A stretch of 64,000 nt of DNA from Bacteroidales bacterium (GTDB taxonomy: Bacteria > Bacteroidota > Bacteroidia > Bacteroidales > F082), in the NCBI GenBank assembly GCA_017530365.1, contig JAFXMK010000018.1, positions 147,622 to 211,621 of the forward strand, written 5' to 3'. The notes under the pieces are model-generated. The model had not been told where the DNA came from and made no database searches. It saw only the letters and a program-made list of their open reading frames with translations. Below, in pieces: positions 8,934-17,551 of the stretch. Numbering within the stretch: the stretch's first letter is position 1; the number at the start of each line of letters is the position of its first letter. A program made the translations under genes and the position numbers.

Positions 8934-10406
8934 ATGGCTAAAGAATTGACAACCCGCGCTGAAAATTATTCGCAATGGTACAACGACCTTGTAGTGAAGG
9001 CTGATTTGGCGGAGCAGTCCGCAGTTAGAGGATGTATGGTGATCAAACCGTATGGTTATGCGATTTGGGAGTTTATGCACGATGCCTTGGACAAGATGTT
9101 CAAGGAGACCGGACATGTGAATGCCTACTTCCCGCTGTTCATCCCCAAGAGTTTCTTCAGTCGTGAGGCCGATCATGTAGAAGGCTTTGCCAAGGAATGT
9201 GCTGTGGTGACGCACCACCGTCTGATGAACGATCCGAACGGCAACGGCGTGGTGGTCGATCCTTCCGCCAAATTGGAAGAGGAACTGATTGTCCGTCCCA
9301 CCTCCGAAACCATCATCTGGGACACCTATCGCAACTGGGTCAAGAGCTATCGTGACCTCCCGATCCTATGCAACCAATGGGCTAACGTGGTCCGTTGGGA
9401 GATGCGTACCCGTCTCTTCCTCCGCACGGCTGAGTTCCTGTGGCAGGAAGGCCACACGGCTCACGCCACCATGGAAGAGGCTGAGATCGAGGCCAAGAAG
9501 ATGCTGGGTGTCTATACCGAGTTTGCTGAGAAATGGTTGGCCATTCCTGTTTATCAAGGGGTTAAGTCGGCCAACGAACGTTTTGCCGGTGCCTTGAATA
9601 CCTATTGCATCGAGGCTATGATGCAAGACGGCAAGGCTTTGCAGGCTGGCACTTCGCACTTCTTGGGTCAAAACTTCGCCAAGGCATTCGACGTGAAGTT
9701 CCTCAACAAGGAAAACAAACTCGAATACGTGTGGGCTACCTCCTGGGGCGTCTCCACACGTCTGATGGGTGCCTTGATCATGTCGCATTCCGACGACGAC
9801 GGTTTGGTGCTGCCTCCTAAGATCGCCCCGATCCAGGTGGTTATTGTACCTATTTATAAGAATGACGAGGAAAAAGCTTTGACATTTGCCCGTTGCGAAG
9901 AAATGAAGCAGCAGCTGGTCAATGCCGGTCTTCGTGTCAAATTCGACGATCGCGACACACAGAAACCTGGCTTCAAGTTCCACGAATGGGAACTCAAAGG
10001 CGTTCCGGTACGTCTCGTGGTCGGTCCTCGTGATGTGACCAACAACACTGTGGAATTGGCCCGTCGTGATACCATGACCAAGGAATCTGCTTCCTACGAG
10101 GGTATCGTTAATAAGGTGCTCGGCCTGATGGACGAAATTCAGGTGAACCTGTTCCAGAAAGCCTTGAAATATCGTGACGACAACACCTACGATGTCAATA
10201 CATGGGATGAGTTCAAAGCTCAGATTGAGAAAGGTGGTTTCGTGCATGCCTTCTGGGATGGCACCACCGAGACGGAGCTGAAGATCAAGGAAGAGACCAA
10301 GGCCACCCTGCGTTTCATCCCGCTTGATGTCAAAGAAGAAGAAGGCGTGGATGTGTATTCAGGCAAACCCGCCAAAATGAGAGTCTATTTCGCGAAAGCT
10401 TATTGA
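8934..10406 (+). CDS. proS: Prolyl-tRNA synthetase
   Basis: Class II aminoacyl-tRNA synthetase (490 aa) charging tRNA-Pro. It is of the short archaeal/eukaryotic-like ProRS type (no editing insertion), the usual form in Bacteroidota. Motif 2 and 3 regions are visible: [41 protein letters not shown], and [20 protein letters not shown]. The anticodon-binding domain follows ([11 protein letters not shown] ...), with the C-terminal zinc-binding-like extension ending MRVYFAKAY. Start chosen at [16 protein letters not shown], behind a promoter at 8883. It is separated by only 3 bp from the convergent DUF2807-like gene. Confidence 0.97.
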   Translation: MAKELTTRAENYSQWYNDLVVKADLAEQSAVRGCMVIKPYGYAIWEFMHDALDKMFKETGHVNAYFPLFIPKSFFSREADHVEGFAKECAVVTHHRLMNDPNGNGVVVDPSAKLEEELIVRPTSETIIWDTYRNWVKSYRDLPILCNQWANVVRWEMRTRLFLRTAEFLWQEGHTAHATMEEAEIEAKKMLGVYTEFAEKWLAIPVYQGVKSANERFAGALNTYCIEAMMQDGKALQAGTSHFLGQNFAKAFDVKFLNKENKLEYVWATSWGVSTRLMGALIMSHSDDDGLVLPPKIAPIQVVIVPIYKNDEEKALTFARCEEMKQQLVNAGLRVKFDDRDTQKPGFKFHEWELKGVPVRLVVGPRDVTNNTVELARRDTMTKESASYEGIVNKVLGLMDEIQVNLFQKALKYRDDNTYDVNTWDEFKAQIEKGGFVHAFWDGTTETELKIKEETKATLRFIPLDVKEEEGVDVYSGKPAKMRVYFAKAY

Positions 10407-10409
10407 TGG

Positions 10410-11291
10410 CTATTCTACCAAGGGCTTGATATTGTCTCCAATCAGTTCCTTTTTTTCAGGACAATGGTGTGTTATCCATCCCCAATCTCCTTCGTCGGGA
10501 ATATAGTCATAGGTCTTTTTGTCATATTTCACATAATAAATCCGACCTATGTTGTAATTACTTGCTTTGAGTAAGGAAAAGGTCTTGGCATAAATGGTGT
10601 TCGTTCCGTAGGAAGTGACATAATGGATGTGTGATTCCAACTCTCGGCTATCGATAATTCCATGGCAATCATAATCGGCAAATGTTGATGCGATGGTCGC
10701 ACTTCCTTTGGTTGTAATACAAGAGGTTCCATGGAGGAATTTGGTTGTTACGCGATAACAGTTTGTCAACACGTTGAAGTCTCCAGATCCTCCATCCAAT
10801 TCGATGAGAAGGTTAGGCGCCAGCGAGTCCCATTCCAACGTGTCTTGTGTGAAATGAGTTGGATAATAGAAGCCTCTAAGCGTGTCTGTGACGATGTTCT
10901 TTGCATTGGAATTGAAGACGAGACTGTATAGTGTGTCATAATAGACTGTCATTTCGATGGAGTAGTCGTAGGTGTGGAGAAAATTGCCCGAGTTGTTGTT
11001 TTGGATGATGAGTTTGTATAGAGTGTCATGGCCGACAATCTCGTTGGTTTTCTGTATCTCTGCGCTGATGTCGTTGATAAGATGCTCACCTGCTTTTATT
11101 TGGATATGGCCAGCAGGATGGTTCGCGTCACAATGCAGTAACCTCACGTTTACGTCATCGTGGAATTCAATGACCTGAAAGGGAACCGTGATGTCCTGCA
11201 CGGCTACCGTTTCGTTCCCAATTGTGAATTTGTTACAGGAACAAATAACGCTTATGCATGCCAGGAGGACGGCGGCGAGTGCCTTTTTCAT
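10410..11291 (-). CDS. Lipoprotein with DUF2807-like (head GIN) domain
   Basis: Protein of 293 aa with a lipoprotein signal (MKKALAAVLLACISVICSC, lipobox Cys19). The following segment (TVAVQDITVPFQVIEFHDDVNVRLL ... LINDISAEIQKT) resembles the start of the DUF2807 'auto-transporter adhesin, head GIN' family. The rest is beta-rich, as expected for the parallel beta solenoid of that family, but divergent. The first 59 bp overlap the end of the PagL-like gene, so the two are co-transcribed and probably coupled. Periplasmic or outer-membrane location is inferred. Family call moderate; role unknown. Confidence 0.65.
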   Translation of the reverse strand: MKKALAAVLLACISVICSCNKFTIGNETVAVQDITVPFQVIEFHDDVNVRLLHCDANHPAGHIQIKAGEHLINDISAEIQKTNEIVGHDTLYKLIIQNNNSGNFLHTYDYSIEMTVYYDTLYSLVFNSNAKNIVTDTLRGFYYPTHFTQDTLEWDSLAPNLLIELDGGSGDFNVLTNCYRVTTKFLHGTSCITTKGSATIASTFADYDCHGIIDSRELESHIHYVTSYGTNTIYAKTFSLLKASNYNIGRIYYVKYDKKTYDYIPDEGDWGWITHHCPEKKELIGDNIKPLVE

Positions 11292-12543
11292 GGTTGATGT
11301 AGTATTTTTGGTTGAATCTATAGCCCAGGCCGAAGCAGAGATAATCGGCTCGACCGAAATGTGTCATTAGTGAAAGATGAGCGTATATGTCGTCATATAC
11401 TTGGTACCTGAAACTGACTTTTTGGAAGATGTTTCCTTTGCTAAGGTCTGTAAACAAATTGTATTTCAGATGCCATCCAAATTCAAAATAGTATGAAAGC
11501 CTATTCATCGTCATGGCATAGCAAAGGCTGAAGTTGAGCTTGGTCATTTGCAGGGCGTTGATGTCGTAAACTCTTTCCTTTCCGGTTTCTGGATCCTCCT
11601 TCTTGACATGGATGCCTTCGTTGTCCACAAAATGGTCGGGGAGGGTCTGGTCGGAAAGGTCCAACACGAATGAAAGGCCAATTCCAGCACGACTGTGTTG
11701 GGTAAACTGTGCCAGGAGGAGGGTTGAAAAATCATGAACACTGTAGTAATGCGTCGTGTCGCCACCTAGAGTTTGCGATACGTTTTTGAATCCAATGCCG
11801 TAGTTAAGATCGACGGAAAACCATTTCTTTTTATCAAATTCAAAAGGCTTGTATTCTGGCCTTTTTGTGGGAGTAAGGTTGATGCGCGGACTCCTCAGGA
11901 AATAGGCCAGCCCAAAAGCTGCGCTAAAGGTATTCAACCCATAATTAGGCAGTTTGGTGGATCCGTTGGAGAAATGGGTGAGTCCTACCGACGCTACTGT
12001 TTTGAGACGTGAGGAAACCTGTTGCCGATACTCAAACGAGAGGTTGACAGCGGCGTTGAGATGTGATCCGATAGAGAAATTTTGATAATTGGTAAAGTTG
12101 TCAAAACATTTGGTCAGGTAGCCAAGCCCAACGCCAAACTTCAATGTGAATTGGCTGCTTTCGTTGCCGATGAGCGGATAATTGATAAATGGATAGATCG
12201 CAAAGACGCTGCCCAAGGCTTTACCGACCTCGTGGTTGCCCTCGAAATTAAGGCCGAAGTTGGCATGATAAAAGGTGGCGCCGATGTATGGATAATTGTA
12301 ATTGGCTTCCCATTCTCTTTTGCCAAAGGTGTTTTGGTAAACAGAAAACTCGAAGGCAGGGTAATGGGCATTGAACCGGGCCATCTCGAAATGATGGTGC
12401 CAGAAAAAACCATAATGGGCACGAGCCTCTACCATGATGTTATTGTTTGAGAGCCAAGCGTAGTCCTGCCCGTTTGCCTTGAGGCAACATAGCAGTAGCA
12501 CTGACAATAAACTGATAATATGTACTCTTATGGTTTTTTTCAT
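11233..12543 (-). CDS. PagL-like lipid A 3-O-deacylase / acyloxyacyl hydrolase family outer-membrane protein
   Basis: Protein of 436 aa with a signal peptide (to about residue 25, KANGQ). Residues about 130-230 carry the PagL-type barrel signature, GVGLGYLTKCFD ... SVGLTHFSNGSTKLPNYGLNTF, which includes the His-x-Ser-Asn motif of the PagL active site. A second barrel-like half (about 240-415) is longer than classical PagL (about 150-170 aa) but usual for Bacteroidota relatives. The last barrel strand seems to be LCFGLGYRF; the 20 residues after it overlap the next gene. It would trim acyl chains from lipid A in the outer membrane; substrate specificity is inferred. Confidence 0.75.
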   Translation of the reverse strand: MKKTIRVHIISLLSVLLLCCLKANGQDYAWLSNNNIMVEARAHYGFFWHHHFEMARFNAHYPAFEFSVYQNTFGKREWEANYNYPYIGATFYHANFGLNFEGNHEVGKALGSVFAIYPFINYPLIGNESSQFTLKFGVGLGYLTKCFDNFTNYQNFSIGSHLNAAVNLSFEYRQQVSSRLKTVASVGLTHFSNGSTKLPNYGLNTFSAAFGLAYFLRSPRINLTPTKRPEYKPFEFDKKKWFSVDLNYGIGFKNVSQTLGGDTTHYYSVHDFSTLLLAQFTQHSRAGIGLSFVLDLSDQTLPDHFVDNEGIHVKKEDPETGKERVYDINALQMTKLNFSLCYAMTMNRLSYYFEFGWHLKYNLFTDLSKGNIFQKVSFRYQVYDDIYAHLSLMTHFGRADYLCFGLGYRFNQKYYINHEKGTRRRPPGMHKRYLFL

Positions 12544-12556
12544 CTAATACAAATTG

Positions 12557-12564
12557 CAAAAATA
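12557..12564 (-). promoter_or_regulatory. Promoter -7 box (TATTTTTG) of the PagL-like gene
   Basis: TATTTTTG on the minus strand, 13 nt before the ATG. It is divergent from, and only 21 bp away from, the mazG -7 box. Confidence 0.6.
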
Positions 12565-12585
12565 GGGATTTTATTTTGAAAACCT

Positions 12586-12593
12586 TATTTTTG
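12586..12593 (+). promoter_or_regulatory. Promoter -7 box (TATTTTTG) of mazG
   Basis: TATTTTTG followed by CATC, 19 nt upstream of the mazG ATG. Confidence 0.62.
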
Positions 12594-12612
12594 CATCGCT
12601 AAACATAACGGT

Positions 12613-13389
12613 ATGGATAAACGTCTAGAAGCATTTAAACGTCTATTGGATATCATGGATGCAGTTAGGGCGGGATGCCCCTGGGATAGCACCCAAACCA
12701 TTGAGAGTCTGCGACATCTAACCATTGAAGAGACTTACGAGTTGAGCGAGGCCATTCTTGTAAACGATTTGAACGAAGTGAAAAAAGAACTGGGAGACCT
12801 GATGTTACATCTGGTATTTTATTCCAAAATTGGTAGCGAGAAAGGAGTTTTCGACATCACTGACGTGCTGAACGGCATTTGCGATAAAATGGTGGTTCGA
12901 CATCCACATATCTTTGGTAACGAGAAAGTGGAAAATGCCGAACAGGTGGAGCAAAACTGGGAGAAGATCAAGTTGGAACGCGAGCACAACCGCAGTGTGC
13001 TTGGAGGTGTGCCTAAAGGACTGCCTTCCCTGCTGAAAGCGTATCGCATGCATCAAAAGACGGCCGGAGTGGGCTTTAAGTGGCCAAGTGCTGAAGCAGC
13101 TTGGAATAAAGTGGAGGAAGAGAAAATGGAGCTCTTTGCCGAGCTTGATAAGCCTGATAATCAAGAAAGGATCGAGTCGGAATATGGAGACCTGCTGTTT
13201 GCTCTTGCCGCGTATGGTTTGTATATAGGTGTGAATCCAGATGATGCCTTGGAGAAAACTGACCAGAAATTCAGGAAAAGGTTTGACTATTTAGAGCAGA
13301 AAGCTCGGGAGCGGGGTAAAGGTGTGCAACACTTGACTATTGATGAGATGTTGGCTATTTGGAATGAAGCGAAAGATGTCTCTAGATAG
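12613..13389 (+). CDS. mazG: Nucleoside triphosphate pyrophosphohydrolase MazG
   Basis: All-alpha NTP pyrophosphohydrolase (258 aa) hydrolysing (d)NTPs to monophosphate and PPi, thought to cleanse nucleotide pools. The N-terminal MazG module has the metal-binding EETYEL and KKELGDLMLHLVFY motifs. The tandem C-terminal module shows EEEKMELFAEL and ESEYGDLLFALAAYG. The GCPWDSTQTIESLRHLTIEE signature at residues 20-39 is diagnostic of the full-length two-domain form. It is monocistronic between two divergent or parallel promoters. Confidence 0.96.
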   Translation: MDKRLEAFKRLLDIMDAVRAGCPWDSTQTIESLRHLTIEETYELSEAILVNDLNEVKKELGDLMLHLVFYSKIGSEKGVFDITDVLNGICDKMVVRHPHIFGNEKVENAEQVEQNWEKIKLEREHNRSVLGGVPKGLPSLLKAYRMHQKTAGVGFKWPSAEAAWNKVEEEKMELFAELDKPDNQERIESEYGDLLFALAAYGLYIGVNPDDALEKTDQKFRKRFDYLEQKARERGKGVQHLTIDEMLAIWNEAKDVSR

Positions 13390-13430
13390 AAAAAAAACGA
13401 AGAAAAAACCATCGATTTCAAATTTATGAT

Positions 13431-13438
13431 TATATTTG
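13431..13438 (+). promoter_or_regulatory. Promoter -7 box (TATATTTG)
   Basis: TATATTTG followed by TAGCCC, 59 nt upstream of the ATG of the duplicated T9SS cargo. The A-rich leader in between has no obvious structure. Confidence 0.6.
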
Positions 13439-13497
13439 TAGCCCAAATAAAGAAATCAACACAAACAATTTACTAATTATTAACCAAATTACACATT

Positions 13498-15975
13498 ATG
13501 AAAAAAGTTTCTTTACTTATTGCGATGATTGCCATCGTTTGTGGCAATGCTTTCGCTCAGATGAGCTACGACTTTAACGACGGCGTAGCCGGCGCGAAGA
13601 TCGCTCAGACCTATGGTATGCCTTGGACGACATGGACAGATAGTCCTGGAAGTGCTGAGGATGGTGTCTTCGGTGAGGCTGGTGGCTCGATGGCCGCTCA
13701 CTTCACTTATGGCAACGACCAGATTCTTTATCTTGGCGATCACTCAACTGGTGTTTACGACCTCGAGTTCGACGCTTATGTTCCGAATGGTAAGAATGGT
13801 TATTTCAATGTCCTGCACCACTTTGACGGCACCAACGCCGACAACTGTATCTGGGCTATGCAGGTTTACATGCATGAGACCAACGATGGTCAGAACTCCA
13901 CCTCAGCTCCTGGCCATGGCACTGTGCACGCCGGTAGCAATGGCACATGCGACCTTCCTTGCGTCTATGACGAATGGATGCATTTCCGCGTCCATGTCGA
14001 TGCCGACAACGATGTTGCCCAGCTTTGGTTCAACGTGGCTGGTGATCCTGAAGTGATGTATGCCGAATGGCAATGGAGCATGGATAGCTTTGGTGAGAAC
14101 CAGACTAACCGTATCCTTGGTGCCATGGACTTCTTCCCTCCTACGAATGCCTCTACCTCTGAGTATTACATTGACAACCTCACCGTCACGCTGCAAAGCA
14201 ACGACGAAATCCTTCGTTTCGAAGACTTCGAAGCCTATACAGTAGGTGAATATCTTGCTCAACAGTCGATCGCTATGGGACAAGATTATTGGACCACTTG
14301 GAACAATCATCCTGGAACAAGCGAAGATGGTATCATCAGGTCTATGGGCGGATCTCAGTGCGTTGAGATTAGCGGCATTGTTGACCAAGTGTTCCTCCTT
14401 GGTGATGAAGAGAACGGTAACTACGACCTTGAGTTCGACATTCTTGTCCCGAACGGCAGTAACGGTTACTTCAACATCCTGCACCGTTTTGCTGGTTCCA
14501 ACAGCAAATGGGCCATGCAGTGCTATCTCCATTTGACCAATGATGGTCAAAACTCAACCGTAGCTCCTGGACAAGGTACAGTTCATGCCGGTAGCAACGG
14601 TACCGCTACCTTGACAAACCTCGTGTTTGACGATTGGATGCATTTCCGTTTGAATGTGGATACCGACACCGATGTTGCTAATTTCTATTACACTGCTCCT
14701 GATGCTGATGAAGAACTTGTTTGCACATGGCAATGGAGCTTGGATAGCTTCGGTGCTAACACAGTGGGTCGTACCATGGCTGCCATGGACTTCTTCGCTC
14801 CTATGGAGGATGGCTCTTCCCAATTCTATCTTGATAACTTCAGCTTCAAGAAGATCGGTGGTGAAAGCGCTCCTCAGCTTGCAATTGATCCAGAAGTTGT
14901 CTATGAAAACCTTGGAGAAGATGAAGTGACTAACGTTGACATCGTTATTGATAATGCTGGTAACTCCATCGGAGACTGGGCTGGCTGGCTTGACTTCGGT
15001 GAAGGTGGTGAAGGTACCCAGACCGCTGAACTGAAATATCACAATGGAGATGTTGCCAATGCTTCTGGTATTGGCTCAAACGATCAGGCCTTCACCCGTG
15101 AAATCGGTGTCCGTCTGCCTGCAGCTGCTTACGCTGGCTCTGCAATGGGTATGAGGATCGTTTCTGCTCAATTCTATGTCAACACCTACAAATCCACCGA
15201 CAACAACTACATCTTCCGTCTTTATGGTCAAGGCCTTCACAACCAACCTGGTGAACTGCTCGCCGAAACGACTGTCACTTCCTCGGCCACTGAACAATGG
15301 ATCACTGCTAATTTCGATCAATATGATGTTTTCATGACAGGTCAAGCCATGTGGGTTACTGTTCAGATGGAGCAAGCTGCTGGTGAATTCCCGCTGACTA
15401 TGGACAATGGCGAATATGGTGAAGAGAGCGACGGTAACTGGCTCAGCACCAGTGGCAACTCTTTCAGCCACTGCTACAGCGCTGGTGACTTTGGCGGTGC
15501 TTGGCTGATCACGGTTAACTGCCGTGGAGAACGCATCCCTGCTACTTGGGCTGGTATTAACAAGACTGAAGGTGCTATCCTTGGTGGTAATTCCGAAACC
15601 ATCACTCTTAGCCTGAATTCCATTGGTCTCGAAGATGGAGAATACAATGCCGTTCTCGTTGTCAACACCAACGATGCTAACTTAGAGCATGTTGAGATTC
15701 CTGTAACCCTCAATGTTGACCTCACCGCTGTTGGCGAGACTGTCAATCAGGTTGCCGCGATCTATCCTAACCCTGCCACATCCATGGTTACCCTGAAGGG
15801 TGAGAACCTGAGCCACGTCGCTATCTACAATGTGGCTGGCCAGTTGGTCCGCGTTGTGAAACTTAACGACGTCATCAACAACATCAACATGGATGTTGAA
15901 GCTGGTGTTTACTTCTTCAGCATCTACGAGAAAAATGGCAACAACAGCGTCCAACGCGTTGTCATTACCAAATAA
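13498..15975 (+). CDS. Large T9SS cargo with duplicated lectin-like domains
   Basis: Protein of 825 aa with signal peptide (to AFAQ, residue 21). Two homologous modules follow (about 22-237 and 242-465), each about 215 aa. Each repeats NDGQNST-APG-GTVHAGSNGT, DEWMHFR or DDWMHFR, and WQWSxDSFG, and each ends in a YYIDNL or FYLDNF strand. This pattern suggests concanavalin A-like jelly rolls. Residues about 480-700 are a unique beta-rich region. About 700-750 resembles the Ig-like domain of Bacteroidota surface proteins (GLEDGEYNAVLVVNTNDAN). The last 70 residues are a T9SS type A sorting domain (YPNPATSMVTLKG ... GVYFFSIYEKNG). Probably an exported glycan- or surface-binding protein; ligand unknown. 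A strong terminator follows. Confidence 0.82.
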   Translation: MKKVSLLIAMIAIVCGNAFAQMSYDFNDGVAGAKIAQTYGMPWTTWTDSPGSAEDGVFGEAGGSMAAHFTYGNDQILYLGDHSTGVYDLEFDAYVPNGKNGYFNVLHHFDGTNADNCIWAMQVYMHETNDGQNSTSAPGHGTVHAGSNGTCDLPCVYDEWMHFRVHVDADNDVAQLWFNVAGDPEVMYAEWQWSMDSFGENQTNRILGAMDFFPPTNASTSEYYIDNLTVTLQSNDEILRFEDFEAYTVGEYLAQQSIAMGQDYWTTWNNHPGTSEDGIIRSMGGSQCVEISGIVDQVFLLGDEENGNYDLEFDILVPNGSNGYFNILHRFAGSNSKWAMQCYLHLTNDGQNSTVAPGQGTVHAGSNGTATLTNLVFDDWMHFRLNVDTDTDVANFYYTAPDADEELVCTWQWSLDSFGANTVGRTMAAMDFFAPMEDGSSQFYLDNFSFKKIGGESAPQLAIDPEVVYENLGEDEVTNVDIVIDNAGNSIGDWAGWLDFGEGGEGTQTAELKYHNGDVANASGIGSNDQAFTREIGVRLPAAAYAGSAMGMRIVSAQFYVNTYKSTDNNYIFRLYGQGLHNQPGELLAETTVTSSATEQWITANFDQYDVFMTGQAMWVTVQMEQAAGEFPLTMDNGEYGEESDGNWLSTSGNSFSHCYSAGDFGGAWLITVNCRGERIPATWAGINKTEGAILGGNSETITLSLNSIGLEDGEYNAVLVVNTNDANLEHVEIPVTLNVDLTAVGETVNQVAAIYPNPATSMVTLKGENLSHVAIYNVAGQLVRVVKLNDVINNINMDVEAGVYFFSIYEKNGNNSVQRVVITK

Positions 15976-15995
15976 TCCTTCTTAAAAAGGATTTG

Positions 15996-16027
15996 AAAAA
16001 AGCCGTCCATTTGGGCGGCTTTTTTTT
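15996..16027 (+). terminator. Intrinsic terminator merged with cdsA promoter
   Basis: Stem AAAAAAGCCGTCC / GGGCGGCTTTTTT (one G-T pair) with an ATTT loop and an eight-T tail. The last T is the first base of the cdsA -7 box. Confidence 0.93.
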
Positions 16028-16034
16028 ATCTTTG
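16027..16034 (+). promoter_or_regulatory. Promoter -7 box (TATCTTTG) of cdsA-psd
   Basis: TATCTTTG only 4 nt from the cdsA ATG (TTTG-CATC-ATG). If it is used, the mRNA is leaderless or starts at most a base or two from the ATG. Confidence 0.6.
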
Positions 16035-16038
16035 CATC

Positions 16039-16827
16039 ATGAAAGAACTATTGGTTAGAACAATTTCAGGTGCAGTGTTGGTGGCGGTTATCATCGCCTG
16101 CATCTTGCTTTCTCCTTGGTCATGTTGGGCACTGGCTCTGCTCATCGTTGCCGTGGGGACCTTCGAAATGTGCCGCTTGATGCATGTTGGGAATCGCTGG
16201 CAATGGGTATTAGGTGAACTGATAGCTGTGGGCTCATTCGTTTTTTTTTCATTGGGCGTGATGAACGTAAGACCCCTTTCGGGTCTGGTGCTATTGCTCC
16301 CTTTGTTACCTTTCCTCTTTGCCTTGTTTGATACCACCACCGATTTCAAGTCGATAGCAGCCTTCAACTTTGGCGCTGTCGCTTTGTTGAGCATTCCCTG
16401 TACTTTGATGTTGTGGATTCGTGAGGTGAATAGTCCGAAGATGCTATTGCTGGTTTTTGTCCTGCTGTGGGTCAATGATACCTTTGCCTACCTTACTGGC
16501 CGTTTGCTCGGCAAACACAAACTCTTTGAGCGCATTTCTCCAGGCAAGACCATTGAAGGTAGTATTGGAGGCCTGTTGTTTACGCTGGCTGGCATTATCA
16601 TATTCAGCCTCTATGTGGATTGGCTTTCCCTCAAAGCAGCTATAGGTTTGGGGCTGATTGCTGTAGTGTTTGGTACGTTGGGTGACTTGTGTGAGTCTAT
16701 GCTCAAGCGTCAAGCTGGAGTGAAGGATTCCGGAAAGCTGATACCAGGTCATGGCGGCATTTTGGATCGATTTGATTCGGTTTTGTTCACCATACCATTT
16801 GTTTTCGTATATTTGTTGCTCGTATGA
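16039..16827 (+). CDS. cdsA: Phosphatidate cytidylyltransferase
   Basis: Integral membrane enzyme (262 aa, about 8 hydrophobic segments) making CDP-diacylglycerol from phosphatidate and CTP. The family signature is intact: WVNDTFAYLTGRLLGKHKLFERISPGKTIEGSIGG in the middle, and LKRQAGVKDSGKLIPGHGG with ILDRFDSVLF at the C-terminus. It overlaps psd by an ATGA. The product feeds phosphatidylserine and then PE synthesis, but the intervening pssA is not in this window. Confidence 0.97.
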   Translation: MKELLVRTISGAVLVAVIIACILLSPWSCWALALLIVAVGTFEMCRLMHVGNRWQWVLGELIAVGSFVFFSLGVMNVRPLSGLVLLLPLLPFLFALFDTTTDFKSIAAFNFGAVALLSIPCTLMLWIREVNSPKMLLLVFVLLWVNDTFAYLTGRLLGKHKLFERISPGKTIEGSIGGLLFTLAGIIIFSLYVDWLSLKAAIGLGLIAVVFGTLGDLCESMLKRQAGVKDSGKLIPGHGGILDRFDSVLFTIPFVFVYLLLV

Positions 16828-17510
16828 GACGAATACATAAACGGATTCACGAAGAAGGCAATAAGGCAATTCTTATCAATGTGCTGATCGTGGCTGCCTT
16901 GGTAGTGGGTATGAACCTGTTGTGGCCTGAACAGAATTGGTGGCATATTTTGGTCTATGTTGCTTTAGCTGCTTTTTTGGCCTTGATCATTCGTTTTTTC
17001 AGAGATCCCGTCAAGCGTCATACTATTCACATGGAGCATGCGGTGCTTTCTCCTGCAGATGGAGAAATAGCCGCCAATGAGATTGTGATGGAAGACGAAT
17101 ACTTTCACGAGAAGCGCCGTCAGATCTCCATCTTTATGTCGATCTACAATGTGCACATCAACTTTTTTCCCTTTGATGGGGAGGTGACTTATTACAAATA
17201 CCATCCCGGGAAGTTTTTGGTGGCTTTCAAGCCAAAGTCATCGACCGACAACGAGCACAATTCCATTGTGCTGAAAGACCGCCATGGACGTGAGGTTCTG
17301 GTCCGTCAGATTGCTGGTTTTGTGGCCCGACGCATCGTATGTGATCTGGAGCCGGGTGATGAAGCCGTTGCCGGAGAGGAGCTGGGGATGATTCGCTTCG
17401 GCTCCCGAGTGGATGTCTTCCTGCCTTTAGACGCTGAAGTAAAGGTGCATATCGGCGATAAAGTCAAGGGCAAGACTTCGGTGTTGGCGAAGCTGAAAGA
17501 GGAAAGTTGA
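16824..17510 (+). CDS. psd: Phosphatidylserine decarboxylase (short form)
   Basis: Protein of 228 aa in the short Psd family that self-cleaves to give a pyruvoyl-dependent decarboxylase, converting phosphatidylserine to phosphatidylethanolamine. Two N-terminal hydrophobic helices (about 16-60) anchor it. The catalytic core shows VLSPADGEI, FMSIYNVHINFFPFDG and the cleavage region MIRFGSRVDVFLP (Gly-Ser bond). It is translationally coupled to cdsA. The stop is followed at once by a heptad array, with no hairpin terminator. Confidence 0.95.
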   Translation: MRRIHKRIHEEGNKAILINVLIVAALVVGMNLLWPEQNWWHILVYVALAAFLALIIRFFRDPVKRHTIHMEHAVLSPADGEIAANEIVMEDEYFHEKRRQISIFMSIYNVHINFFPFDGEVTYYKYHPGKFLVAFKPKSSTDNEHNSIVLKDRHGREVLVRQIAGFVARRIVCDLEPGDEAVAGEELGMIRFGSRVDVFLPLDAEVKVHIGDKVKGKTSVLAKLKEES

Positions 17511-17545
17511 GAGGTTAGAGGTTAAAGGTTATAGGTTAAAGGTTA
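17511..17545 (+). repeat. Heptad tandem array (nAGGTTA unit)
   Basis: Five 7-bp units: GAGGTTA, GAGGTTA, AAGGTTA, TAGGTTA, AAGGTTA, starting one base after the psd TGA. Each unit junction makes TAG, TAA or similar stops on the plus strand, distributed over all frames. Confidence 0.9.
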
Positions 17546-17551
17546 AATAGT

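Noticed and set aside
9366-10247. Long minus-strand open frame (293 aa) across proS
   Set aside because: It is antisense to well-conserved proS codons, has no start context, signal or recognisable motif, and low-stop antisense frames are expected from the codon usage here. The same applies to long antisense frames over the M16 gene (40914-41903, 42753-43709), the Smr gene (20958-21812) and fusA (55650-56363).
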